Source: an uncultured Oscillospiraceae bacterium
GTDB lineage: Bacteria; Bacillota; Clostridia; Oscillospirales; Oscillospiraceae
DNA: 34,334 nucleotides
Reading direction: 5' to 3'
Assembly (NCBI GenBank): GCA_944385095.1
Contig: CALWVS010000022.1
Span: 1-34,334 of the forward strand
Shown here: positions 8,001 through 15,350 of the stretch, one piece after another
How positions within the stretch are numbered: the stretch's first letter is position 1
Layout: the number at the start of each line of letters is the position of its first letter
Program-made: the position numbers and the translations under genes
The notes under the pieces: generated by a model
Database searches by the model: none
Seen by the model: only the letters and a program-made list of their open reading frames with translations
What the model was told of the DNA's origin: nothing

Positions 8001-8534
8001 TTGCTGCGTAATCAACTGGAAGCCTATCTTTTAAAGGCATTTTCTGTCCATTATGACATTGAAACAAGAGAATCTGAGTATCCTTTGCGGGCTTTGTGTG
8101 CATTTCACTCCAGAGATTCTCAATATGTTCTGGTTCACAGTGTAGAGCTTTGGGCAGCAGAACACCATGAATATCTGTATCTTTATTCTGTGGAACATCT
8201 GGACCTGAAAACATTGGAACAGATTTGGCAGCAGCTGCTTTCCGATGGTGCTCCCAGAGTAAAACCTCACGCCCAGCATATGTATACTTATCTCACTGCC
8301 ATTGTTCTCTACGACAGTGCAGATGCTGAGGCTCTGTCAGCCCTGAAAAAGCTCAAACAGCGTCGTGAATTCAAGCTATCACTCCATGGATGGATGGAGT
8401 CTCGTATAGCTGCGGTGGATGTGTCCACTGCGGCACTGACAACCAACCGTGCAGCCAAAGTTTTGACCCGTGACTTTGGTGGTCTGGTTCGCCGTGCCAT
8501 ATCTCAATGTAAAGAGAGGGAAAACAAACCATGA
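8001..8534 (+). CDS. Hypothetical protein translationally coupled to cstA
   Basis: The product is a soluble-looking 177-residue protein of no family I recognise. It has no signal peptide, membrane span or metal motif. The first ~100 residues alternate beta strands and helices (YVLVHSVELWAAEHHEYLYLYSVEHLD). The C-terminal third is basic and helical (ALKKLKQRREFKLSLHGWMESRIAAVDVS, residues spread over about 113-142). The start is TTG at 8001, seven bases after GGAGG. The stop codon overlaps the cstA ATG (ATGA), so the two proteins are made in a coupled manner, which hints at a regulatory or accessory role for the transporter. That role is an inference from position only. Confidence 0.75.
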   Translation: MLRNQLEAYLLKAFSVHYDIETRESEYPLRALCAFHSRDSQYVLVHSVELWAAEHHEYLYLYSVEHLDLKTLEQIWQQLLSDGAPRVKPHAQHMYTYLTAIVLYDSADAEALSALKKLKQRREFKLSLHGWMESRIAAVDVSTAALTTNRAAKVLTRDFGGLVRRAISQCKERENKP

Positions 8535-10267
8535 ATGCAGTTCTCATTCTACTGGTCGGCTGCGCCATTCTGTTGGTTGGGTATATCGCATATGGCGGTT
8601 GGCTGGCTAAACAGTGGGGCGTGGACGACTCCCGTCAAACCCCTGCCCATGAGCTGGAGGACGGTATGGACTACGTGCCTGCCAAAGCCCCTGTGCTGAT
8701 GGGACACCACTTCTCCTCCATTGCAGGTGCTGGTCCAATCAACGGTCCCATTCAGGCCGCTGTATTTGGCTGGGTGCCTGTGGTGCTCTGGGTGCTGATT
8801 GGCGGCATCTTCTTTGGTGCTGTCCATGACTATGGCTCCCTGTTTGCGTCCATTCGACACAAAGGTCAGTCTATTGGTGAGGTCATCGCCCTGAACATCG
8901 GGGACCGTGCCAAAAAGCTGTTTCTGATTTTCTCCTACCTGACACTGATTCTGGTGGTGGCTGCCTTTGCCTCCATTGTTGCCAGCACATTCTGCGTTGT
9001 GGAAGGTAATCAGGCATCCACCGACACCAACGCAGCCGTTGCCATGATTTCCATTCTGTTTATTGTGATGGCTGTTCTGTTCGGTTTCTTTGTCTACCGC
9101 CGTGGGGCTCCCCTGTCTGTTGCCACCATTGTGGGTGTAGTTGGAATTGTCATCTGTCTGTTCATTGGTCTGAACTGGCACCCCATTTACCTGTCCAGCC
9201 AAGTCTGGATGTGGATTATTGGTGCCTATATTCTGGTTGCCTCTGTTGCTCCTGTGTGGATTCTGTTGCAGCCCCGTGACTATCTCAGTTCTTTCCTGCT
9301 GTATGCCATGATGGTGATTGCCGCTGCAGGTGTCATCGGTGCTGGTTTCACTGGCTCCAATCTGGATATGGCAATGCCTGCTTTCACTGGCTGGTATGAC
9401 AACATGACCGTCAATGCTGCCACTGGTGCCCCTGCTTCTCTGGGCTATGTGTTCCCTGCCCTGTTTGTCACCATTGCCTGCGGTGCCATTTCCGGCTTCC
9501 ACTCTCTGGTTGGCTCCGGCACCACTGCAAAGCAGCTCAACCGTGAGCGGGATGCAAAGCCCATCGCCTATGGCGGTATGCTCATTGAGTGTGCACTGGC
9601 TCTGGTCTCTCTGTGTGCGGTAGGCTACATCTGGAATGACTATGTGGACGGTCTGCGCACCCCCACCAGTGTATTTGCCACTGGTATTTCCCGCATGGTT
9701 GCCACCATCCCCGGTCTTGAGGGGACACAGGCTACTGTCAGTTCCCTGCTGGTGCTGACTGTCTCCGTGTTCTGCCTCACCTCTCTGGACACTGCCACAC
9801 GTCTGGCCCGCTACATGTTCCAGGAATTCTGGCTGGAACCCGGTCAGACTGCCAAAGATGCAACCGGTTTCAAGGCTGTGTTGTGTAACCCCGTTGTTGC
9901 CACTGGTATTACTGTGGTACTGGGTGTAGGTCTTGGTCTGGGTGGCTACTCCACCATCTGGCCTCTGTTTGGTGCTGCCAACCAGTTACTGGCTGCACTG
10001 GCTCTGTTGGCTGTGTGTGCTTGGCTGGGGAACATTGGCAAAAACAACAAGATGTTCTACATCCCCATGCTGTTTATGCTGGTGGTCACTCTGGTCTCTC
10101 TGGGTCAAACTGCTATGGCTAAGGTGACTGCCATTACCACTTCTGGTGTGACAGTTGCTCCTGTGGTGCAACTGGTGCTGGCTGCCATTCTGTTCCTGCT
10201 GGCTCTGGTGCTGGCAGTGGAGGGCTGCCAGGTCATCTTTGGTAAAAAGAAACCTGCCAACGCCTAA
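8531..10267 (+). CDS. cstA: CstA-family carbon-starvation/pyruvate transporter
   Basis: This is a membrane transporter of the CstA family, whose E. coli members (CstA, BtsT) import pyruvate and possibly peptides. The 578 residues are mostly membrane segments. The family signature region lies at about residues 55-115, with LMGHHFSSIAGAGPINGP, VFGWVPVVLWVLIGGIFFGA and HDYGSLFASIRHKGQSIGE in order, and the SGFHSLVGSGTTAKQL loop near 325. A GAGAGG site lies about 10 bases before the ATG, inside the end of the preceding gene. At 578 residues it is shorter than E. coli CstA (about 700), a length common in Firmicutes. No sensor histidine kinase pair is seen nearby. Confidence 0.93.
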   Translation: MNAVLILLVGCAILLVGYIAYGGWLAKQWGVDDSRQTPAHELEDGMDYVPAKAPVLMGHHFSSIAGAGPINGPIQAAVFGWVPVVLWVLIGGIFFGAVHDYGSLFASIRHKGQSIGEVIALNIGDRAKKLFLIFSYLTLILVVAAFASIVASTFCVVEGNQASTDTNAAVAMISILFIVMAVLFGFFVYRRGAPLSVATIVGVVGIVICLFIGLNWHPIYLSSQVWMWIIGAYILVASVAPVWILLQPRDYLSSFLLYAMMVIAAAGVIGAGFTGSNLDMAMPAFTGWYDNMTVNAATGAPASLGYVFPALFVTIACGAISGFHSLVGSGTTAKQLNRERDAKPIAYGGMLIECALALVSLCAVGYIWNDYVDGLRTPTSVFATGISRMVATIPGLEGTQATVSSLLVLTVSVFCLTSLDTATRLARYMFQEFWLEPGQTAKDATGFKAVLCNPVVATGITVVLGVGLGLGGYSTIWPLFGAANQLLAALALLAVCAWLGNIGKNNKMFYIPMLFMLVVTLVSLGQTAMAKVTAITTSGVTVAPVVQLVLAAILFLLALVLAVEGCQVIFGKKKPANA

Positions 10268-10290
10268 AATACTGCTTTTTTCCATCCACT

Positions 10291-10325
10291 AAGGGGACCG
10301 GGCAAAAAGTCCGGTCCCCTTTCTT
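10291..10325 (+). terminator. Intrinsic terminator after cstA
   Basis: An 11-bp stem (AAGGGGACCGG with CCGGTCCCCTT) around a nine-base loop ends in TTTCTTG. Confidence 0.85.
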
Positions 10326-10352
10326 GTATCTGTCTATCATTTGTGGTATGAT
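10324..10352 (+). promoter_or_regulatory. Promoter for the lit-cbiB-cobD group
   Basis: TTGTAT (10324-10329) and TATGAT (10347-10352) are separated by 17 bp. Transcription would begin near 10359, which argues against start codons at 10324 or 10348 and supports the ATG at 10384. Confidence 0.6.
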
Positions 10353-10383
10353 AAATTTCAGTTTTTTCATTGGATGTGATGCT

Positions 10384-11064
10384 ATGAAACCAAGCAAACG
10401 ATTGTCTGTGGTTACTGCCATAGCGGTGGCTCTGTTGGTGCTGACTGCTTCTGTGGCAGCCCCCATTTTATGTAGACCCTTTTACTATGCCCATATCTCC
10501 TTTCTTCATCTGGACACTGTGCTCTCTTTCCCAGCAGAAGAAATCCGTCGGGCATTTGATGAGATGATGGACTTTTGCATTGGGCTGCGCCCTGACTTCT
10601 CCTGTGGACTTTTGCCCTTTTCAGAATCTGGGCGTGACCATTTTGTAGATGTGAAATTCCTGTTTCAGCTTGACCTTCTGTTGCTGGCAGTGTCTCTTTT
10701 GGTTTTACTGGTGCTGCAACTGGTGCGCAAATATAAAAAATGGACCCCCGCTCCCCTGCTTTCTCACGGTCCAGGTTTTTGGGGAGCAGTGGGACTGATG
10801 GTCGTATTTGTTGTGGTGGCTCTGTTGGCAGCCAGTGATTTTTCACGGGCATTTGTTGTGTTCCATACCCTGTTTTTCCCCGGAAAAAGCAACTGGATAT
10901 TTGACTGGCAGACCGACCCTATCATTCTCCTGCTGCCAGAAGTATTCTTCCGTAACTGTGCCATTCTGATTTTTGCACTGATTCTGTTCTGGTGTGTGAT
11001 TTTGATTGTGACAGACCTTCTGTTGCAGCGCAGACAAAAGCAGCATAGGGAGGCATTGTCTTGA
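10384..11064 (+). CDS. lit: Lit-type lipoprotein intramolecular transacylase (TIGR01906/DUF1461)
   Basis: The 226-residue integral membrane protein has about four spans (roughly 8-28, 95-115, 133-152, 190-212). Two short motifs match the DUF1461/TIGR01906 family, members of which were shown to be Lit: GRDHFVDVK, with H86 before the second span, and VFHTLFFPGKSNW, with H161 after the third, followed by DPIILLLPEVFF. Lit moves an acyl chain within the lipoprotein N-terminal cysteine, giving the lyso form that is less visible to TLR2; from memory the two essential His in characterised Lit lie at nearly the same positions. The ribosome-binding site is weak (GGATGTGAT). The gene overlaps cbiB by four bases. 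Confidence 0.8.
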   Translation: MKPSKRLSVVTAIAVALLVLTASVAAPILCRPFYYAHISFLHLDTVLSFPAEEIRRAFDEMMDFCIGLRPDFSCGLLPFSESGRDHFVDVKFLFQLDLLLLAVSLLVLLVLQLVRKYKKWTPAPLLSHGPGFWGAVGLMVVFVVVALLAASDFSRAFVVFHTLFFPGKSNWIFDWQTDPIILLLPEVFFRNCAILIFALILFWCVILIVTDLLLQRRQKQHREALS

Positions 11065-12014
11065 CCCATTTATCTGCTCTTGTTATAGGATTTCTTTTGG
11101 ATTGCCTCTTTGGAGACCCTTATTGGCTGCCCCATCCCATCCGCTGGATTGGTTCCTTTATCTCCCATTGTGAGCGTTGGTTGCGAAAGTGGCTGCCTTC
11201 CACACCAAAATGGGAACTGTCTGGGGGTGTTCTTCTGGTTCTGCTGGTTTCTCTGGGCAGTACCGGAATCTGTGTGGTGGTTTTGTGGCTGTGCTCTCTT
11301 GTTTCCCCCATTTTATCCTTTCTGGTGGAATGTATTATTTCCTATCAAATGCTGGCAGGCAAATGCCTGAGTGTGGAGAGCGGCAAAGTATTTGCTGCAC
11401 TTCAGGAGGGCAATCTTGCAAAGGCACGTCATGCCGTCTCCATGATTGTGGGACGGGACACGCAACAACTGGACGAAACAGGGGTGACAAAGGCAGCTGT
11501 GGAAACAGTGGCAGAAAATACATCGGATGGGGTGATTGCCCCTATGCTGTTTCTTGCGCTGGGTGGTGCTCCTCTGGGTATCTTTTATAAAGCCTGTAAC
11601 ACCATGGATTCCATGGTTGGCTACCACAATGAAACCTATGAATTTTTTGGTCGGGCTGCTGCCAAATGGGATGACGTTTTGAACTTCATCCCCGCTCGCA
11701 TTTCCGGTTTTCTCATGTGTTTTGCAGCCCCTCTGTGCGGCTGTTCCCTGTCTGGTGCATTCCACATTTTCTTGCGTGACCGCCTCAACCACAAAAGCCC
11801 CAACTCAGCCCATACAGAAGCCGCCTGTGCTGGTGCCTTGGGGGTACAGCTTGCTGGAAACAGTTACTACTTCGGAAAACTGGTAGAAAAGCCCACCATT
11901 GGTGACTCCCTGCGTCCTGTAGAACCAGAGGATATTATCCGGGCAAACCATTTGATGTTTGCCACGTCCCTAATCACCCTTTTGGTACTCGTTCTTGTGG
12001 AGGTGGTACTGTGA
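11061..12014 (+). CDS. cbiB: Adenosylcobinamide-phosphate synthase
   Basis: CbiB (CobD in Pseudomonas naming) is a membrane enzyme of late cobalamin synthesis that joins aminopropanol phosphate to adenosylcobyric acid. The 317 residues include the hallmark N-terminal LDCLFGDPYWLPHPIRWIG segment (in pieces, about residues 11-29). They also include AVETVAENTSDGVIAPM near 144, YKACNTMDSMVGY near 180, and a conserved C-terminal region with SGAFHIFLRDR and NSAHTEAACAGALGVQL. The TTG start is seven bases after AGGGAGG and overlaps the lit stop codon. The next gene makes or handles aminopropanol phosphate, so the pair forms a short cobalamin module; other cob genes are not in the window. Confidence 0.93.
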   Translation: MTHLSALVIGFLLDCLFGDPYWLPHPIRWIGSFISHCERWLRKWLPSTPKWELSGGVLLVLLVSLGSTGICVVVLWLCSLVSPILSFLVECIISYQMLAGKCLSVESGKVFAALQEGNLAKARHAVSMIVGRDTQQLDETGVTKAAVETVAENTSDGVIAPMLFLALGGAPLGIFYKACNTMDSMVGYHNETYEFFGRAAAKWDDVLNFIPARISGFLMCFAAPLCGCSLSGAFHIFLRDRLNHKSPNSAHTEAACAGALGVQLAGNSYYFGKLVEKPTIGDSLRPVEPEDIIRANHLMFATSLITLLVLVLVEVVL

Positions 12015-13048
12015 CAGAATCCATACATGGTGGGAACATTTGGGTTTACAGTGAGGACCTTTTAGATTTCTCGGCAAACCTGCATCCATTGGGCATGCCG
12101 CCCTCTGTCAGAGAAGCGGCACAACAGGCTGTCTGTGATGCGGTTCACTACCCAGACCCAAACTGTACCCAGTTGCGCCATGCCCTTTCCGAAAAAGAGG
12201 GGGTAAACCCTGCCCATATCTTGTGTGGGAATGGGGCCGCAGATTTGATTTTCCGCCTGTGTCTTGCACTGAAGCCCAGACGGGCAATCTTGCTCGCTCC
12301 CACCTTTGCCGAATATGAACAGGCTCTCACCAGTGTAGGCTGTGCAATTTCTTATAAAATTCTGGAACCTACCATGAACTTTTCACTGTCCCAGACGTTT
12401 TTACCCCCTGCTGGTACTGACCTGATTTTTCTCTGTAATCCAAACAACCCCACAGGGCAAGCCATTCCCCCAGAACAACTGGAATCCATTGTGGCACATT
12501 GTTTCAAACTTGGCTGTTTTGTGGTGATTGATGAGTGTTTTCTGGAATTGACAGACCTTCCCCCATGTACCCACCTTATGGAAACCTATTCCAATGTACT
12601 GCTGTTGCGTGCCTTCACCAAAAGCTATGGGATGGCTGGACTGCGCCTTGGCTATCTGCTGAGCCAAAACGAGGCATTGTTACACCTTATCTCTGAAATG
12701 GGACAGCCTTGGGCAGTGTCCACTGTGGCACAGGCTGCCGGTCTCGCCGCCTGCCAGTGTTCCAGTTGGGCAGAACAGGGACGGAACATCATTCGACAAC
12801 AGCGACCCGTTCTACAAGATGCTTTACGGGAATTGGGGTTTTGTGTGTGGGACAGTGCTGCAAATTACATTCTCTTTCAAGCCATTGGCAACCAGCATCT
12901 GAAAGAACAGCTTTTGAAGCATAAAATCCTCATCCGCTCCTGTGGAAACTATCGTGGGCTGTCCAACGACTTTTACCGTGTTTGTGTCAACACTCCTTCT
13001 CGCAACCAGCAGCTTCTCACCGCTCTGTCCGCAATACAAAATCCCTGA
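12011..13048 (+). CDS. cobD: Threonine-phosphate decarboxylase-like PLP enzyme
   Basis: This is a fold-type I PLP enzyme of the histidinol-phosphate aminotransferase group, 345 residues. The N-terminal HGG (residues 6-8) and DFSANLHPLG are typical of CobD, which decarboxylates L-threonine phosphate to aminopropanol phosphate, the substrate of CbiB. CNPNNPTGQ binds the cofactor ring side, IDECFLEL carries the Asp, RAFTKSYGMAGLRLGY carries the Schiff-base Lys, and a C-terminal RSCGNYRGL supplies the substrate-carboxylate Arg. The GTG start overlaps the cbiB stop. Histidinol-phosphate aminotransferase is the alternative reading, but the cbiB neighbour and HGG start favour CobD (Salmonella naming). 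Confidence 0.88.
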   Translation: MTESIHGGNIWVYSEDLLDFSANLHPLGMPPSVREAAQQAVCDAVHYPDPNCTQLRHALSEKEGVNPAHILCGNGAADLIFRLCLALKPRRAILLAPTFAEYEQALTSVGCAISYKILEPTMNFSLSQTFLPPAGTDLIFLCNPNNPTGQAIPPEQLESIVAHCFKLGCFVVIDECFLELTDLPPCTHLMETYSNVLLLRAFTKSYGMAGLRLGYLLSQNEALLHLISEMGQPWAVSTVAQAAGLAACQCSSWAEQGRNIIRQQRPVLQDALRELGFCVWDSAANYILFQAIGNQHLKEQLLKHKILIRSCGNYRGLSNDFYRVCVNTPSRNQQLLTALSAIQNP

Positions 13049-13072
13049 AGGTTATTACCTTCAGGGATTTTG
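13037..13072. terminator. Bidirectional intrinsic terminator between cobD and trxA
   Basis: A perfect 15-bp inverted repeat with a six-base loop (TTATTA) covers the cobD stop codon. The AT-rich arm ends give a short U run on each strand, so it can serve the converging cobD and trxA transcripts. Confidence 0.85.
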
Positions 13073-13076
13073 TATG

Positions 13077-13391
13077 TTAGACATGTTCAGACAGCAGTTT
13101 AACAAAGGATTCCTCTGGCTGTACACCCACCAGACGGGTGACCTCCTGCCCATCCTTGAACAGAATCACAGTGGGGATACTCATCACACCATAGTGCATG
13201 GCAAGTTCTCCCTGCTCATCCACATCTACCTTTCCGATTTCTGCCTTGCCCTCATAGTCACCTGCCAGTTTTTCAATCACAGGTCCCAGCATACGGCAGG
13301 GCATGCACCAGTTTGCCCAGAAATCCACCAGCATTACTTTACCGCTGTTCAAATCCTGCTCAAATCCCTGTAAATCGTAATGTTTTAACAT
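13077..13391 (-). CDS. trxA: Thioredoxin with WCMPC active site
   Basis: This small disulfide reductase has 104 residues and the full thioredoxin fold. The active site is WCMPC at residues 28-32 instead of the usual WCGPC. The cis-proline is P73 in SIPT, and the buried Asp is in LVDFWA. The ATG at 13391 follows GAAGGA; the longer frame upstream is not supported. It lies 16 bp after the flavoprotein reductase gene on the same strand, so the two are very probably a working reductase-thioredoxin pair. The Met in the CXXC loop should shift the redox potential relative to the classical form; how far is not visible. Confidence 0.93.
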   Translation of the reverse strand: MLKHYDLQGFEQDLNSGKVMLVDFWANWCMPCRMLGPVIEKLAGDYEGKAEIGKVDVDEQGELAMHYGVMSIPTVILFKDGQEVTRLVGVQPEESFVKLLSEHV

Positions 13392-13407
13392 AAAAATTCC
13401 TTCTTTC

Positions 13408-14262
13408 TCAATGATTATCACAATATTGTGCAGCGGAAAGACCTGCAATCAGACCTTCTCCCACTGCTTTGGAAATTTGCAGTGGCTCCCCAGTACAGTC
13501 ACCTGCTGCAAATACACCTTCCACACCGGTACTCATGGTACGGTCCACCTGAATCACGCCTTTTTCCACCTGCAAGCCCACCACCAAATCATCGGGGGCA
13601 ACAGCCTCTCGGAGGATAAACACTCCCTGACAGGGAATCACAGCTCCATCGACGACCAGCCCTGTCACTGTCTGTTCTCCCTGGATTTCCAGTCGGTTGC
13701 CTTGTACAAATGGAATCTGTTCTGGCAGGGTGTCTGGACGTTTGGATGCCACATAGGTCACATGACAGCCAATCTGCTGCAAGTAGGCTGCCTCATGGGG
13801 GGCTTCACTGCTGCGCCCTACCACTACAACCTCTTTTCCACGGTATAGCATCCCGTCACAGGTGGCACAATAACTGACGCCACGGCCCAAATAGGTGTCC
13901 TCTCCGGCATACTTTGTCTGTCTCACCACACCAGGGGCAAGAATGAGGGTTTTTCCCTGATAAATCTCTGTGCCCACTGTCACATGGAAACCATCAAATG
14001 CCATCACTGCATCCACTCTGCCCAGCACCAGTTCTGCACCCATATCCAAAGCATGTTTTTCAAACTGCTCCATCATCTCTGCACCGGTCATATTGGGCAT
14101 ACCCAAATAGTTGTCCACACGCTCCGCTTTTGCCAAAGGACTGTCCTGCCAGCGTTTTCCCAGTACCAGCACCTTCTTTCCTCTGCCTCTGGCTGCCACT
14201 GCCGCAGAAAGACCTGCCGGACCTGTGCCCAAAATCACCACATCATAGGTCAATGTGTTCAC
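13408..14262 (-). CDS. Thioredoxin reductase-like flavoprotein, possibly ferredoxin-dependent
   Basis: This 284-residue flavoprotein has the FAD motif GTGPAG (12-17), the redox pair CATC (132-135) and the C-terminal FAD motif GDCTGEP (about 254-260), all as in thioredoxin reductase. The NADPH part is not standard: the expected GGGxSA motif is replaced by VVGRSSEAPHEA (148-158), and the HRRxxxRA motif that grips the NADPH phosphate is replaced by SKRPDTLP. The KAERVDNYLG segment near 45-54 and the short length recall the ferredoxin-dependent FFTR enzymes of clostridia. The start is GTG at 14262 with AAAGG close upstream. A TACAAT -10 lies at 14299-14294 but the -35 is poor. Confidence 0.8.
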   Translation of the reverse strand: MNTLTYDVVILGTGPAGLSAAVAARGRGKKVLVLGKRWQDSPLAKAERVDNYLGMPNMTGAEMMEQFEKHALDMGAELVLGRVDAVMAFDGFHVTVGTEIYQGKTLILAPGVVRQTKYAGEDTYLGRGVSYCATCDGMLYRGKEVVVVGRSSEAPHEAAYLQQIGCHVTYVASKRPDTLPEQIPFVQGNRLEIQGEQTVTGLVVDGAVIPCQGVFILREAVAPDDLVVGLQVEKGVIQVDRTMSTGVEGVFAAGDCTGEPLQISKAVGEGLIAGLSAAQYCDNH

Positions 14263-14330
14263 ACCCTTTCTTCCTGTCTCTCAGGTTGGCTCTATTGTAC
14301 TCAAATGTTTCCCCGTTTTCTGTAACTTTG

Positions 14331-14729
14331 TCACGAAAGGGAATGGGGTCCAAAAAAATGGGGTAACAGCTCTTGTAAGGTTGCCTTTTGGTAGTCCCCT
14401 TTCTCATTGGCTGCCAGTATCTTCAAATCTGGTGCAAACTCACAGAGCATCTGCCGACAGCTTCCACATGGCCAGCAATAGCCATCCCCCTGCCCGGCAA
14501 TCGCAAGAGCCACAAATCCACTCTGCCGTCCCTCGCTGACTGCCTTCACAAGTGCCGTACGTTCTGCACAGATGGTAGAGCCATAGGCTGCATTCTCCAC
14601 ATTACATCCCGTAAACACACTGCCATCTTCACACAGCAGAGCTGCCCCCACAGCAAACTTGGAATAGGGTGTATAAGAAAACTGCCGCATTTCCATGGCT
14701 TTTTGTACCAGTTCCTGTTCTGTCATCAT
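14331..14729 (-). CDS. cdd: Cytidine deaminase
   Basis: This pyrimidine-salvage enzyme converts cytidine or deoxycytidine to uridine. The 132 residues fit the small tetrameric class. YTPYSKFAVGAAL lies near residues 20-32, the zinc site is CAERTA (Cys ligand and catalytic Glu), and PCGSCRQ carries the other two zinc cysteines. Two ATGs (14729 and 14726) follow a GGGGG site by five and eight bases; either may be used. It is on the same strand as trxB-like, 68 bp upstream of it. Confidence 0.94.
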   Translation of the reverse strand: MMTEQELVQKAMEMRQFSYTPYSKFAVGAALLCEDGSVFTGCNVENAAYGSTICAERTALVKAVSEGRQSGFVALAIAGQGDGYCWPCGSCRQMLCEFAPDLKILAANEKGDYQKATLQELLPHFFGPHSLS

Positions 14730-14812
14730 AAGTACCCCCTTTTTCTTTCTATGATACCACACTTCGGTCTTCTTGAGTAGATGTAACAGGGGGAGATTGC
14801 CTCCCCCTTCTA

Positions 14813-14992
14813 TTAGTTGCCCTGAATGGCGTCTGTCATGGCTTCCATGACCTCGCTCATACGGTCCACTGCTTTGTGTGCCATTTTCTTCATCTCACGA
14901 CGGCTGGGGGACATTGCCATCCCCATGGCAGCACCCACCATAAAGCCAGTTGCCATTCCTGTTACAAATTTACCATAACCACAGTTTTGCAT
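14813..14992 (-). CDS. Small YtxH-like protein
   Basis: The 59-residue product starts MQNCGYGKFVTGMATGFMVGAA (in pieces), a glycine- and methionine-rich hydrophobic segment of about 20 residues. It is followed by a basic stretch SPSRREMKKMAHK and an amphipathic helix RMSEVMEAMTDAIQ. This is the layout of YtxH-type proteins: one membrane-associated segment and a charged helical tail. The start at 14992 has GGAAG about eight bases upstream; an upstream in-frame ATG at 15034 lacks a good site. A GGGGGAG/CTCCCCC hairpin at 14790-14808 follows but has no U run. The function is unknown. Confidence 0.7.
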   Translation of the reverse strand: MQNCGYGKFVTGMATGFMVGAAMGMAMSPSRREMKKMAHKAVDRMSEVMEAMTDAIQGN

Positions 14993-15074
14993 ACCAAAAA
15001 CTTCCTTTCTCCTGTATTCTCTTTTGGGGACCATGCCCGCTCCCTTATTATGCCCCAAATTTCAGAAAAATGCG

Positions 15075-15103
15075 TTGCGAAATCCTGCCGTTTCCGCTAT
15101 AAT
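15075..15103 (+). promoter_or_regulatory. Promoter for the pyr operon
   Basis: TTGCGA (15075-15080) and TATAAT (15098-15103) with an exact 17-bp spacer. Transcription would begin near 15110, leaving a 240-nt untranslated leader before pyrC. Confidence 0.75.
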
Positions 15104-15109
15104 TTAGGA

Positions 15110-15350
15110 TAGAGAATGAAGGAATTGCTGATGCAGCCTGTTTTTGGCATCTGGCACAAGAATGGAACGGTATGACTGGCTTAATTTTCCTGTTTTGGGT
15201 GTGTTTTCGACAAATCAGTGCCTTTTTGTCAGCGTATACCCATTCATTGCCACCGCCTTACGCATCAGACCTTCTTTGATACAATTCTGTATCCAATTTG
15301 CGTAGATCTGGAAGGCACCGCCTTCCCCCACTGGAGGGATAGTAGCATTT
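15110..15350 (+). promoter_or_regulatory. Long 5' leader of pyrC
   Basis: The leader has no open frame with a good ribosome-binding site. It contains a GACAAA/TTTGTC stem (15209-15230) and a GGAAGGC/GCCTTCC stem (15310-15326). The latter is followed immediately by CCC bases that could pair with the GGAGGG ribosome-binding site at 15333-15338. I see no PyrR-type binding loop and no intrinsic terminator. Pyrimidine-responsive control is plausible for such an operon but not shown. Confidence 0.4.

Noticed and set aside
8549-9502. A 317-codon minus-strand frame opposite cstA
   Set aside because: It is a shadow of the biased transporter gene, with a His/Gly/Asn/Gln-rich product unlike any real protein.
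14293-14322. Promoter between cdd and the trxB-like gene
   Set aside because: A TACAAT box is present, but no acceptable -35 box lies 16-18 bp away, so I did not list it.
14788-14812. Terminator after the small YtxH-like gene
   Set aside because: The GGGGGAG/CTCCCCC hairpin is strong, but no U run follows on the minus strand.
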